From: Chryseobacterium viscerum
GTDB taxonomy: Bacteria; Bacteroidota; Bacteroidia; Flavobacteriales; Weeksellaceae
Assembly: GCF_002899945.2 (NCBI RefSeq)
Contig: NZ_PPEG02000001.1
Location: 434,001 to 498,000, forward strand
Reading direction: 5' to 3'
Length of the DNA: 64,000 nt
Made by a program: the position numbers and the translations under genes. Below, one piece after another: positions 53,317 to 62,891 of this stretch; within the stretch, counting starts at the first letter, position 1, and the number at the start of each line of letters is the position of its first letter. The notes beneath the pieces were generated by a model. That model was given only the letters and a program-made list of their open reading frames with translations, had not been told where the DNA came from and searched no databases.

Positions 53317-54543
53317 ATGAACAAGTTTATTTTCAGAACATCAGTTTTAGCGGCAGCTACTCTAGCTGCATTTACTCTTTCTTCATGCAATGATTCGGAT
53401 AACGACGTGATGATGGATATGGGTTTTCAAAGAACCATTACTTTTGAAAACGTTGTAACTCCTAAAGATTTTGTAGAAAGCGGGAGTTTTCAGGGAACAG
53501 GAACTCCGCCTATTATTCTGCCGGGACAATCTGTTTCTGTTAAATTCAGTGCCGGAAAAACACAAGCTTTAATGTTTGCCACCATGTATGGAGCTTCAAA
53601 AGACTGGTTTTTTGCCTCCCAACAGCCGGGTATCAAATTGTTTGACAACAATGGAAATGCTATTACCGGTGATGTTTCTTCAAGCGTACGATTATGGGAC
53701 AACGGAACGAAAGATGATATAACCGGGCAAACGGAAAGTAAGCCCATCATGCCGGTTGCTAATGTAAATGCAGCTCAGCTTATGAAACTTAATCTGTCTT
53801 ACAATGACGTTTCTTCTGAATTCACCCTTACGATCACCAATACTTCTGGCGGAACAGCCAACGAGACTCCTTTTTCTCCGGGAGTATGGGCGGTTTCCAA
53901 TTACAATGGTTCTCAGCTGCTGAACAGTGCTCCTTTCTTTACCCCTAATGCTTTATCCAATCCTGAAATCACAGATATTGCTCAAATGGGGAATATCAGC
54001 AAGATGATGACTAAACTGAATGCCAACACAGGAATTATGACTGGTCTTTCTCCTGCATTGGTCGTGGTATACCGTGGAGATAAAAATCCTATTTATGAAC
54101 TAGGAAAAACAGACAGCGGAATGGGACTGAAAGACATTGCCCAATTTGGAAATGTAGCAAAGCTTCAAAACAGTCTTAAATCTTTACCGAATGTAAAAGG
54201 TGTTTATGTTGCGGGGAGTGCTCCTGTAACACCGGGAAGTAAAGTGACAACAAGCTTTAATGCTGATCCGGGTGATAAAATTGCCTATGCAACAATGTTT
54301 GGTTTTTCCAATGACTGGTTCTATGCCAACGAGCAAAGTATTGACGCGAATACTAAAGGGGATATTACCTCAAAAACCTCTTTATTTGATTCAGGGACGG
54401 GGATTGACCAATATCCGGGAGCTGGAAATCACCAGGCTTTGTTTGGTGGAACTCCGCAGGCTGAGAATATGTCTGTTTCCAAAGTTGGAAATCACTATCC
54501 GGTTCCTTCTGTTCAGAATGTAGTGAAGGTAACGGTGAATTAA
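53317..54543 (+). CDS. Lipoprotein with two spondin domains
   Basis: A lipoprotein signal ends TLSSC (C24). Two spondin_N-like domains follow, about 35-205 and 225-405. Each has an ATMYGASKDWFFA / ATMFGFSNDWFYA strand and a LFDSGT-type metal-site region. Spondin domains occur in extracellular adhesive proteins and bind Ca2+ in eukaryotes; a surface adhesive role is likely. The internal duplication is clear at 85-105 compared with 320-340. It is a single gene followed by a strong terminator. Confidence 0.88.
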   Translation: MNKFIFRTSVLAAATLAAFTLSSCNDSDNDVMMDMGFQRTITFENVVTPKDFVESGSFQGTGTPPIILPGQSVSVKFSAGKTQALMFATMYGASKDWFFASQQPGIKLFDNNGNAITGDVSSSVRLWDNGTKDDITGQTESKPIMPVANVNAAQLMKLNLSYNDVSSEFTLTITNTSGGTANETPFSPGVWAVSNYNGSQLLNSAPFFTPNALSNPEITDIAQMGNISKMMTKLNANTGIMTGLSPALVVVYRGDKNPIYELGKTDSGMGLKDIAQFGNVAKLQNSLKSLPNVKGVYVAGSAPVTPGSKVTTSFNADPGDKIAYATMFGFSNDWFYANEQSIDANTKGDITSKTSLFDSGTGIDQYPGAGNHQALFGGTPQAENMSVSKVGNHYPVPSVQNVVKVTVN

Positions 54544-54563
54544 AATTAACCTTTAGATAAAGA

Positions 54564-54598
54564 AAAAGCCAGACATTCATAATGTCTGGCTTTTTTTA
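54564..54598. terminator. Terminator between convergent genes
   Basis: The stem AAAGCCAGACATT / AATGTCTGGCTTT is perfect and flanked by A- and T-tracts, so it can act on both strands between the spondin gene and the small orphan gene. Confidence 0.9.
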
Positions 54599-54638
54599 TG
54601 GTAAAATATAATGATTTCCGGAAATGAAAATTGCCTTC

Positions 54639-54932
54639 TTATACTTTTAATTCCCCTTCCAAATATTGTTTTCCGCCACCATTGGTAATGGTTATAAAAC
54701 CTTCATAATGGCTTACTTTTACGCCTAAATCATTGGTTACTTCTTTAAAATAGCCTGTTTTTTCTCTGTTACCCGAGATGATATCTCCCTGCCAAAGAAA
54801 TCTGGCTGACAGTCCTGTTTTATTCTGAAACGTGAGTGCTCCTAATGGATTTATAAAACCCCAGGATTTAAGATCAATCACGGCACTTTCATTGGCCGCA
54901 AAATCTTTAGACAATACAATAAAATTATTCAT
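54639..54932 (-). CDS. Small orphan protein, beta-rich, unknown
   Basis: A 97-residue protein without signal peptide. It reads as a series of beta-strands (SAVIDLKSWGFINPLGALTF, LSARFLWQGDII, YEGFITITNGGGKQYLEGEL) with no known motif. The gene has a normal start and a terminator beyond its stop, which supports it being real. The function is unknown. Confidence 0.62.
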   Translation of the reverse strand: MNNFIVLSKDFAANESAVIDLKSWGFINPLGALTFQNKTGLSARFLWQGDIISGNREKTGYFKEVTNDLGVKVSHYEGFITITNGGGKQYLEGELKV

Positions 54933-55095
54933 TTATTATTCTTTACTTTCAGTTGATAAGGAAACAGAGGAGTTACCTCATTTTATTACGAGACAAATAT
55001 CAGTTTGTATTACGACAAAACTTGACGCTTCATTTATTCTATTAAAAATTTGTACGCCCCCATAACCAGATCCGGATAAAATTCATTTTTCAATA

Positions 55096-55128
55096 GAAAA
55101 GCCCAAGCAGAATCTGTTTGGGCTTTTT
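55096..55128. terminator. Terminator after the NRPS-like gene
   Basis: The stem AAAAGCCCAA / TTGGGCTTTT, extended through one mismatch by CAG/CTG, with A/T flanks ends ten bases before the stop codon of the minus-strand NRPS-like gene. Confidence 0.85.
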
Positions 55129-55137
55129 AAATCAATA

Positions 55138-58100
55138 TTATTCAACCTGAATTCCGAGGTATTTTAAGTAGGAATCCAATATTTTTTTATCAAATACAGG
55201 TTCCTGAATATCTGAGCCTTCCAGAAACTGAATGACATTGGAACAATCCCATATATAGGTATTCTGATAAAGCTCTACAGTAGATAACCCTTCGTGCATA
55301 TTGTCCCTGAAAAGACTCGTCAGTGGATACAACCTATTTTTGCTGTCATCTTCCCATTGTTTTCTCCATTCTTTATAAGGAAGATCTTTCAGCGTGAAAG
55401 GATAGTATTTTTTCATAAGTCCAAAGAAATCTTCCAATGTAAGATTGGTTTCCGGACGGGCAATCAGGTTGAATTTTTTACCTATTGCTTCTTTATTCTT
55501 TGTAATATGAGCCATAGACTTCGTCATATAATCTACTGTGGTAAGACCTTCTCTAAGGTCCGTCAATGCCGGATAAGATTTGAATTCTATGCAGTTTTTC
55601 ACCAGTCCGGACCACCATTGATAGGATGCACTGGCTCCCGTTTCGCTATGGCACATGGCATAGCCAAGACGATAAGTAATCAATGGCAGTCCTTCTTTTG
55701 CTGCTAAATCTGCAACTGCCTCCATTACCCACTTGCTTCTTACATAGCCGATGTCTTTACTTACTGACATCAGGTTCTGTTCGATATCATCGGATTCAAG
55801 CATCACCGTTTTCCCCGTAAAAAGATGTCCCCAGCTATACACTGAAATGGTAGATAATAAAGCAAGACATTTTGTTCTTTCCGCTCCTGCCAGTTTTATG
55901 ATTTCTCTTAATCCTTCTACATTCGGGGCTTTCATATAAGAATAAGGCTCAATAAAGTTTACTGAACTTCCTGAATGGTAAATCAGATCGGTTTGCTTTG
56001 CTAATTTTCTGAATGTCTCTTCTGACAATCCTAATGAAGGCAATGCTAAATCTCCAATTACAGGGATAATTCTTGACTTCTGCTCTTCTTTTTGAGGAAT
56101 ATGGTATTGTTTAAAACATCTATCAATCTTTTCCATCGCGTAAAATTCATCCTGAGCTCTTACGAGGCAATAAATATCAGCAATTGTTGTATCCAGAAGT
56201 TCCTGTAAAAGATGAATTCCTACAAATCCTGTAACTCCGGTTAGAAATATTGTCGTTGGGTTCTCTATCTGTTTAGGATCAAATCCTCCTGCAAAAACAG
56301 TTCCCGGAGCAAGATAAACATCTTTCTGCAGTTCGACATACGGTTCCATATCTTCCACGGGAGCAGCTTCCCTGGTTTCTCTGGCTCTTTCTATAAGAAC
56401 TTCCGATAGCTGCTGTAATACCGGATATTGATAAATATCCCTGAGGTATACTTTTACATCAAGCTTTCTTTGTAATGTGACAGCAACGGTTGCCACCAGC
56501 AAGGAATTTCCTCCAATATCAAAAAAATGATCTGTGATGTTAATCACAGGACGTTCTAGTGCTGAAGCCCAAACATCTACTATAATTCTTTCAGTCTCAT
56601 TGGTTGGCGGCTCAAATGAAATACGTTCTTTAGCTTCTTTATCGGCAAGATCTCTCAGCGACTGAGTATCTGTTTTGCCATTTGCCGTTACCGGAAATTT
56701 ATCTATAAAAATAATCTGTGCAGGGATCATATAACCCGGAAGTTCTTCTTTCAAGGTATTCCGGACTGATGCTATATCTTTTTCAGCTTCTGGTTTCAGG
56801 ACAATAAAAGCAATAAGAAATTGAGTACTTCCTTCTGTTTCTTTACTGATGACTATGGCTTCCATGATATCATCCTGCTGAACCAATGTACGTTCTATTT
56901 CTCCCAACTCAACCCGGAATCCACGAATTTTCACCTGATTATCTATTCTTCCTAAAAATTCAATATTGCCATCCGGCTGCCATTTCGCCAGATCTCCGGT
57001 ACGATATAATTTTTCTGTTTCATTAAAAGGATTGGTAATGAATTTAGAATTTGTGAGTTCTTCATTATTAAGATATCCTTTCGCTAAAAGATTTCCGCCG
57101 ATACACAGCTCTCCGACCGCTCCCAATGGTAACAATTCCATATTTTCGTTTACAATATAGGCTTTGGCATTGGCAATGGGTTTACCTATTGAGGAAATAT
57201 ATTTACCATTCGTATCTTTCACTTTTTTGAAAGTAGCATATACTGTGCATTCGGTGGGACCATAATAATCTACCAATTCGTAACTTAATTCAGAAGTCAG
57301 CACTGGTTTTAGCTTTTCACCACCAGTAAAAAGATATTTTAATTTCAGATCATTATAGTTTCGGGTACAATTGACCACAGACGGAGCCAGAACAGATGGT
57401 ACAAAACCGTGTGTAATCTGATTTCTCCTATAGTAATCTACCAGCGCGTGAGTATCCGTCCTATCTTCATCACCCGCTATAAAAAGAGTTGCTCCGGAGG
57501 TCAGTGCCGACCAGGTCTCCCATACCGATATGTCAAATGCCAATCCTGCAACAAGGGTCAACTTTGAACTGTGATCTACATGGAAATGATGATTATGCCA
57601 TGTTACCAAATGCTGTATCGCCTGATGGCTTACCATTACTCCTTTTGGCTTTCCCGTTGAACCGGAAGTATAAATTGTATACGCCAAATCATTCTGGTGA
57701 ATGTTCGTTTCCGGATATTCTGAGGGCAAATTGTTAAGATGATCCATACTGCTCAAATCAAATACTTTTACCTTTTCTTTTTCAGATAAAAGACCCTGAA
57801 GATTTTGATTGGTAATGATTATATCGGAAGCGGTATCTGAAAGTATATATTCTACCCTTTTAACAGGATAGGCTGGATCTATTGGGACATAAGCTGCTCC
57901 GGTTTTAATAACACCAAGCACTGCAACAATCCATTCTAAGGAACGGTCCAGCCAGATAGGAACATACTTTCCTTCTTTGATGCCCTGGCTCAATAATGTA
58001 TTGGCAACCTGGTTACTTCTTCGGTCTAACTCTCTATAAGTGATCTCCCGATCCTCATAAATAACGGCAAGCTTATCGGGATGAAGCATTGCCTGTTTCC

Positions 58101-58245
58101 GGAAAAGAGACTCCAGTGTTTCTTCATGGTGATAGTCCCAACCGGTTTTATTAAATCCATTTAACAGCTTTTCTCTGTCTTCAGCTGACAGCAATACAGC
58201 AGCACCTATGGATAAGTTTTCAAGTGAGGAAATTGTATTTGACAT
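55138..58245 (-). CDS. One-module NRPS-like enzyme: adenylation - carrier - thioester reductase
   Basis: The 1035-residue enzyme activates an acid with ATP, loads it on its own carrier and releases it as an aldehyde or alcohol by reduction. Adenylation (about 40-535): YTSGSTGKPKG 192-202, FDISVWE 237-243, YGPTE 328-332, RTGD 415-418 and K524 in ANGKTD. Carrier: DIGGNSLL with S581 as the phosphopantetheine site. Reductase: TGVTGFVG 669-676 and catalytic YVRSK (Y834, K838). There is no condensation domain; the first 40 residues resemble an inter-domain linker. By eye, the specificity residues are D-I-W-F-F-G-Y-V-Y-K; Asp at the first position favours an alpha-amino acid. No other biosynthetic gene adjoins except the divergent hydrolase. 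Confidence 0.93.
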   Translation of the reverse strand: MSNTISSLENLSIGAAVLLSAEDREKLLNGFNKTGWDYHHEETLESLFRKQAMLHPDKLAVIYEDREITYRELDRRSNQVANTLLSQGIKEGKYVPIWLDRSLEWIVAVLGVIKTGAAYVPIDPAYPVKRVEYILSDTASDIIITNQNLQGLLSEKEKVKVFDLSSMDHLNNLPSEYPETNIHQNDLAYTIYTSGSTGKPKGVMVSHQAIQHLVTWHNHHFHVDHSSKLTLVAGLAFDISVWETWSALTSGATLFIAGDEDRTDTHALVDYYRRNQITHGFVPSVLAPSVVNCTRNYNDLKLKYLFTGGEKLKPVLTSELSYELVDYYGPTECTVYATFKKVKDTNGKYISSIGKPIANAKAYIVNENMELLPLGAVGELCIGGNLLAKGYLNNEELTNSKFITNPFNETEKLYRTGDLAKWQPDGNIEFLGRIDNQVKIRGFRVELGEIERTLVQQDDIMEAIVISKETEGSTQFLIAFIVLKPEAEKDIASVRNTLKEELPGYMIPAQIIFIDKFPVTANGKTDTQSLRDLADKEAKERISFEPPTNETERIIVDVWASALERPVINITDHFFDIGGNSLLVATVAVTLQRKLDVKVYLRDIYQYPVLQQLSEVLIERARETREAAPVEDMEPYVELQKDVYLAPGTVFAGGFDPKQIENPTTIFLTGVTGFVGIHLLQELLDTTIADIYCLVRAQDEFYAMEKIDRCFKQYHIPQKEEQKSRIIPVIGDLALPSLGLSEETFRKLAKQTDLIYHSGSSVNFIEPYSYMKAPNVEGLREIIKLAGAERTKCLALLSTISVYSWGHLFTGKTVMLESDDIEQNLMSVSKDIGYVRSKWVMEAVADLAAKEGLPLITYRLGYAMCHSETGASASYQWWSGLVKNCIEFKSYPALTDLREGLTTVDYMTKSMAHITKNKEAIGKKFNLIARPETNLTLEDFFGLMKKYYPFTLKDLPYKEWRKQWEDDSKNRLYPLTSLFRDNMHEGLSTVELYQNTYIWDCSNVIQFLEGSDIQEPVFDKKILDSYLKYLGIQVE

Positions 58246-58783
58246 TTTAATGATGTGATTTGGTTAAAAATTTTGTAATCAACAAATTTCTTTCTCTGTG
58301 AATCTGATTTTAAACTATAAGAAAAGACGAAACATCCGGGCACAAGCTATAGGCACAGTTTATTGACTAAATGTGTTTTCATAATAGATTATTAAAAACC
58401 TGATTTACAATGACTTTAAATTGATCCGCTTAGTAAGCAGAACCGTAAACAACTTAAAAAACGTTATTTATTGCAATCGAAAAGTAGGAAGAATATATTT
58501 TCATTATTCTTCAGAAGTTAGACCTACCCTCTACACAGTGTTTAAGAATTTTATTTTCATAATGTAATATTTTAAATAATTTGGTAATCAAACTTAACAT
58601 AATAAACAATACCAAGTGTTACATAATTACTATTATTTGCCACAATCGCGAATTAACATTATAGAATAAAATATTGAATTTTAGCCAATTACAACTATAA
58701 CATTCAATATCCATCCACCTATCGATCAAGGTATGGGAATAATCTTTAAATTTGCAAGAAAGAAAAAAACACTTCATTTTAAT
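58246..58783. other. Divergent intergenic region, NRPS-like / MBL hydrolase
   Basis: About 540 bases of AT-rich DNA between the two divergent starts hold no open frame with coding character. Visible items are the TAAATTTG box at 58747-58754 for the hydrolase and some short palindromes. No recognised regulator site or riboswitch was seen. Its length leaves room for shared regulation of both genes. Confidence 0.5.
58747..58754 (+). promoter_or_regulatory. -7 box of the MBL hydrolase gene, sets its start
   Basis: TAAATTTG is a full match, located after the far-upstream in-frame ATG at 58733 but 29 bases before ATG 58784. If it is the promoter, translation must begin at 58784. No TTG -33 element is seen. 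Confidence 0.5.
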
Positions 58784-59701
58784 ATGGATCACGAACTGAA
58801 GAGAGAGCATGGATTTATACATCTTCCATGTCATGAGCTGGATATTTTTATACTTTCTGACGGGTATTTTGGTATTGGTTACCATCAGCCAATTTTAGCA
58901 CCCGGCATTCCTCAAAACAAGGTAAAAAATGAGCTCCGAAATCTTTATTTATCGGATTCTTATTATGAAGCACCCATTAATGTAATGCTTGTCAAGAAAG
59001 CCGACCGCATTATTTTAATAGATACCGGAGAAGGGTTTTATGATGAAGAAAATGCAGGGCAACTGCTGCACAGCCTTGCGGCAGCTGGATTTGCACCTGA
59101 ATCTATAACGGATATTCTGATTACACACGCCCACAGGGATCACATTGGAGGAATTCTTTCTAAGAATGATGAGATGATATTCCCAAATGCGAATTATTAT
59201 ATTTCACGTCAGGAATTCGATTTCTGGATAACTAATGAACCCGATTTTCAGAAAAGCAAAAACCCGGAAGGAGGAAAACCAAGTATTCCATTGGTGAGAA
59301 AAATCCTTTCCATCATTGGGAGCCGACTTACAACATTTGAGATGGGAGATCTTTTGTTCTCATGTATTCAGACACAGGCTGCTCCAGGACATATTATTTA
59401 TACCGTAAATGATGGAGATATTTCAATCACCAATGTAGTAGATGTCTTCCATTCTCCCCTGCTTATTGCAAAACCTGACTGGGGAACGCAGTGGGATGTT
59501 GATTTTGAAACAGGTGTAGAAACCCGTAAAAAGGTTCTGGAAAATTGTTATCATAACAGAACACTTATCTGCTCTGCTCATCTTCCATGGCCAGGTATTG
59601 GGTATATTAATAAGGTGAACGATCAGTTTCAATGGATTCCAAAAGTTTACAACCATCCTTTTTTAATCAATCTTAAAACAGATCTTGAAATAACTACATA
59701 G
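58784..59701 (+). CDS. Metallo-beta-lactamase-fold hydrolase (lactonase-like)
   Basis: An MBL-fold enzyme with the zinc motif THAHRDHIGG (about 115-124), the LIDTGEGF strand, AAPGHIIYTV (third His), the NVVDVFHSP Asp region and a late His in CSAHLPWPGIG. The layout fits the AHL-lactonase/quorum-quenching-like or generic hydrolase branch. I prefer the ATG at 58784 to that at 58733, since the promoter box lies between them. This gives 305 residues, typical for the branch. Divergent from the NRPS-like gene, so it may hydrolyse or detoxify its product (inference). Confidence 0.85.
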   Translation: MDHELKREHGFIHLPCHELDIFILSDGYFGIGYHQPILAPGIPQNKVKNELRNLYLSDSYYEAPINVMLVKKADRIILIDTGEGFYDEENAGQLLHSLAAAGFAPESITDILITHAHRDHIGGILSKNDEMIFPNANYYISRQEFDFWITNEPDFQKSKNPEGGKPSIPLVRKILSIIGSRLTTFEMGDLLFSCIQTQAAPGHIIYTVNDGDISITNVVDVFHSPLLIAKPDWGTQWDVDFETGVETRKKVLENCYHNRTLICSAHLPWPGIGYINKVNDQFQWIPKVYNHPFLINLKTDLEITT

Positions 59702-59726
59702 ATAATTTCAGAAATAGAAGTCCGGA

Positions 59727-61262
59727 TCAACCATTCCAAAACTCCCGGTCAAGACTTCGATACTGTATGGCTTCGGAAATATGAGAAGAAAGGATGTTTT
59801 GAGATTCTTCAAGATCTGCAATGGTTCTGGACACTTTCAGGATTCTGTCATACGCTCTTGCCGAAAGGTTTAGTTTCTCCATTGCTAATTTTATGAGATT
59901 GAAAGAAGCTTCATCCAGGCTGCAAAATGCTTCAATTTCTTTGGGGCCTATCTGAGCATTGCTGCTGATATTCAGGTCCTGATATCGTTTATTCTGAATG
60001 TCTCTTGCTTTCAATACACGTTCTCTAATGTCTTTGCTGTTTTCTCCTTTCCTTTTTTCAGAAAGCTGTTCAAATTCTACTTTCTGAACTTCGATATGAA
60101 TATCAATTCTATCCAGAAGAGGTCCCGAAATTTTATTCATATACCGCTGCATTTCATAAACAGAGGACGTATTATTAGGATCATCAGGAAAGAATCCGCT
60201 CGGACTGGGATTCATTGAAGCGACGAGCATAAAACTTGCCGGATAGTTTACGGTAAACCGGGCTCTTGAAATAGTGACTTCCCTGTCTTCTAAAGGCTGT
60301 CTCATTACTTCCAGCACTGTCCGTTTAAATTCAGGCATTTCGTCCAAAAATAGCACCCCGTTATGAGCAAGAGAAATTTCTCCAGGCTGTGGGTAGCTTC
60401 CCCCTCCTACTAAAGCAACGTCAGAAATCGTGTGGTGTGGTGATCTGAAGGGACGAACAGTCATTAATGAGGCTTCAGTTCCTATCTTTCCTGCTACAGA
60501 ATGAATTTTGGTTGTTTCTAGTGCTTCTCTCAATGTCAATGGCGGTAAAATACCGGGAACTCTTTTAGCCAACATCGTCTTTCCGCTTCCGGGAGGGCCG
60601 ATCAGAATGATATTATGGCCACCTGCAGCAGCTACTTCCATCGCTCTTTTGGCAGCTTCCTGACCTTTAACTTCAGAGAAGTCAAAAGGAAAGTCGTTGA
60701 TTTTCTCCTGAAATTCCTTTCTCGTATCCAATATAACTCTGTCCAGAGGCTTTCCTTCATTAAAAAAGTCAATGACCTCTCTGATATTCTCGATACCATA
60801 TACTTCAAGATCACTTACAATGGCCGCTTCTCTGGCATTTTGCCTTGGAAGAATAATACCTTTAAAACCTTCTTCTTTGGCCTGAATAGCAATTGGTAAA
60901 ACGCCTTTAATAGGCTGCAGATCTCCATCGAGAGAAAGCTCCCCCATAATAATATAGTCTTTAATGTTTTCTGCCTGGATCTGATCTGAAGCCGTTAAAA
61001 TGCCGATTGCAATACTCAGGTCATACGCAGAACCTTCTTTCCGGAGATCTGCAGGAGCCATATTAATTGTAATTTTTTTCCCAGGAATTTTATATCCTAC
61101 ATTTTTTAAGGCGGCAGAGATTCTATAACTACTTTCCTTAATAGCATTATCGGGAAGACCTACCAGATGGTATCCTACTCCACCGGTATCTACATTCACT
61201 TCAATTGTTATGGTCTGGGCAGCCACTCCGTGAATGGCACTTCCATAAATTTTGATCAGCAT
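59727..61262 (-). CDS. comM: YifB/ComM-family Mg-chelatase-like AAA ATPase
   Basis: The 511-residue protein has the N-terminal ChlI-like domain (about 1-180), AAA core with Walker A GPPGSGKTM (about 222-230) and Walker B LFLDEMPEF, and the Mg-chelatase C-terminal helical domain. ComM homologues act as hexameric helicases in branch migration during natural transformation. The presence of dprA in the same window is consistent with, but does not prove, competence. The C-terminal LSARAYDRILKVSRTIADLE is a family hallmark. Confidence 0.94.
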   Translation of the reverse strand: MLIKIYGSAIHGVAAQTITIEVNVDTGGVGYHLVGLPDNAIKESSYRISAALKNVGYKIPGKKITINMAPADLRKEGSAYDLSIAIGILTASDQIQAENIKDYIIMGELSLDGDLQPIKGVLPIAIQAKEEGFKGIILPRQNAREAAIVSDLEVYGIENIREVIDFFNEGKPLDRVILDTRKEFQEKINDFPFDFSEVKGQEAAKRAMEVAAAGGHNIILIGPPGSGKTMLAKRVPGILPPLTLREALETTKIHSVAGKIGTEASLMTVRPFRSPHHTISDVALVGGGSYPQPGEISLAHNGVLFLDEMPEFKRTVLEVMRQPLEDREVTISRARFTVNYPASFMLVASMNPSPSGFFPDDPNNTSSVYEMQRYMNKISGPLLDRIDIHIEVQKVEFEQLSEKRKGENSKDIRERVLKARDIQNKRYQDLNISSNAQIGPKEIEAFCSLDEASFNLIKLAMEKLNLSARAYDRILKVSRTIADLEESQNILSSHISEAIQYRSLDREFWNG

Positions 61263-61602
61263 GATATGTTTTTGAAGTAAAAATAATCAATATATTATTT
61301 TGAAAATCTGAGAGTTACACTAATGATTTTCTATAGAAATAAGTATATTTAAAAAGATATCAATAAAAGAGCATTGAGAGTTGATTTTCAGAGCTATCAG
61401 GCCGGTATAAGAGACTTATTCCAAATTATTTTTGGACGAAACATTATGCAAAATATTCTATCACTTTCAAGTCAGGAAAAAATATTCCTTCCCAGTAATT
61501 ATCTACCCAATGAAATCCTCTTTTACGGTCTCCTCTTTATTTCCTATAGCATACATCCTAATAAAAATCAGGTTTTAAAGGAGAAATAAAACCATCTCGC
61601 TG

Positions 61603-61619
61603 TTTAGAATTAGTATAAA
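61603..61619 (+). promoter_or_regulatory. Fur-like palindrome upstream of the PepSY gene
   Basis: TTTAGAATTAGTATAAA matches a TTTAGAAT-N-ATTCTAAA palindrome at 14 of 16 positions. It lies seven bases upstream of the TATATTTG box, where a repressor could block RNA polymerase. Fur control would fit a PepSY protein and TonB receptor downstream. Confidence 0.45.
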
Positions 61620-61625
61620 TAAAGT

Positions 61626-61633
61626 TATATTTG
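61626..61633 (+). promoter_or_regulatory. -7 box of the PepSY-TonB receptor unit
   Basis: TATATTTG matches the box, 40 bases before the PepSY start. A T-rich stretch near 61603 stands where TTG is expected, inside the Fur-like palindrome. Confidence 0.5.
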
Positions 61634-61672
61634 CAGCTTATTTATTTTTAATAAGACTAAATAGAGATAAAA

Positions 61673-62881
61673 ATGAAGCAGACCGCCACCAAGAAATCCA
61701 AAGGTACCTTCAAAAAATATATTCTGAAAGCTCATTTATGGCTCGGATTGTTTTCAGGTATCATTGTGTTGGTAGTTTCTCTGTCGGGTGCATTTTTTGT
61801 TTTCAATGAAGATATTACCGCTGCCCTGCGTAAAGAAAATACTTTTCACGGAGAAAAAGATATTCAGCATAAGAAGCCTATTCCTATACGCGAGTTAAAA
61901 GATCTGGTGAATGCCCAGCTGAAAAATGAAATCGTAAAAACAGATGAAGTAACCATTCCTATAGACCCTGCCCGCTCCTATCAGTTTGGACTGATTAAAA
62001 CGAATCCCGATGGCTGGAATCACTTCAATACCTTCATTATTTATAAAAACGTTTATGTAAACCAATACACAGGAAAGGTTCTCGCCATATACGATGTAAA
62101 AAACAATCCTTTCTTTATCTGTATGATTTTGCACCGTTCCCTGTTGCTGAGTAATAAAATTGGAGGGACTATTGTGGGGGTATCCACGATAATCTTTGTA
62201 ATAATGCTGATTACCGGGATTATCCTATGGTGGCCGAAAAATAAAAAAATGCGTAAACAACGTCTATGGTTCCGTTGGGAAAAGGTAAAAGGCTGGCGAC
62301 GCAAGAATTATGATGTACACAATATCCTTGGCTTTTATGCCTCCTTTCTTGCAATTATAGTAGCGATTACCGGTATTATGTATTCGTTCCGTATTACCCA
62401 AATGTGGCTATATGCATTACTCAACGGGTTTTCCTCTGCTACACCAGACTACAGTCAATATAAAACAACCGCTCCGGAATCTGTGGAGACCGTAACGACC
62501 ATAGACCGTATCATAGAACAGGTAAAAACTCATTATCCGAAAGCTTATTCTTTTGGAATTGATCTTGAAGACCATGCGGAAGCAGATCACAAACACGATA
62601 ATTTAAGCATCTGGATCAAGGATAAAGAATTCACGTATGCTGAGTCTTCCATGATGATTTTTGATGAGCATTCAGGGAAGCTTTTATTTAACCACCCACA
62701 CAAAGACAAACCTATGGCTGAAAGAGCGACAGACGCTACGTACGATCTGCACGTGGGAGCTTTTTTCGGAATGCCTGGAAAAATATTGGCATTTATCATG
62801 AGTTTATTCTGCGCCTCATTGCCCATAACCGGATTTATGATCTGGTGGGGCAGAAAAAATAAAAAAAAACCAACAACCTAA
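61673..62881 (+). CDS. PepSY-associated membrane helix protein (putative siderophore-reductase type)
   Basis: The 402-residue protein has four membrane helices: HLWLGLFSGIIVLVVSLSGAFFVFN (about 22-46), a second near 160-182 (VSTIIFVIMLITGIILWW), DVHNILGFYASFLAIIVAITGIMYSF (about 214-239) and a last near 370-390 ending in GFMIWWGRK. A periplasmic PepSY-like segment lies between them. Members next to TonB receptors often reduce ferric siderophores with membrane-bound haem or act in iron uptake. The receptor gene follows 10 bases later; a Fur-like site precedes it. The role is inferred from context. Confidence 0.9.
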   Translation: MKQTATKKSKGTFKKYILKAHLWLGLFSGIIVLVVSLSGAFFVFNEDITAALRKENTFHGEKDIQHKKPIPIRELKDLVNAQLKNEIVKTDEVTIPIDPARSYQFGLIKTNPDGWNHFNTFIIYKNVYVNQYTGKVLAIYDVKNNPFFICMILHRSLLLSNKIGGTIVGVSTIIFVIMLITGIILWWPKNKKMRKQRLWFRWEKVKGWRRKNYDVHNILGFYASFLAIIVAITGIMYSFRITQMWLYALLNGFSSATPDYSQYKTTAPESVETVTTIDRIIEQVKTHYPKAYSFGIDLEDHAEADHKHDNLSIWIKDKEFTYAESSMMIFDEHSGKLLFNHPHKDKPMAERATDATYDLHVGAFFGMPGKILAFIMSLFCASLPITGFMIWWGRKNKKKPTT

Positions 62882-62891
62882 ATCTATTATC

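Larger units (their letters stand above)
61263..61672. other. Intergenic region before the PepSY gene
   Basis: This stretch (410 bases) holds no credible gene; a 71-codon frame at 61374-61589 requires a TTG start and has no recognisable domain. The Fur-like palindrome (61603-61619) and TATATTTG box (61626-61633) lie at its right end. Confidence 0.55.

Noticed and set aside
58733..58783. Earlier ATG for the MBL hydrolase
   Set aside because: A full promoter box lies downstream of it, and the extra residues are Lys-rich without conservation.
58619..58885. 88-codon minus-strand frame across the MBL gene start
   Set aside because: It is antisense to the hydrolase coding region and has no domain or promoter.
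61374..61589. 71-codon frame before the PepSY gene
   Set aside because: It needs a TTG start, has no recognisable ribosome site or domain and sits in an AT-rich gap; more likely chance.
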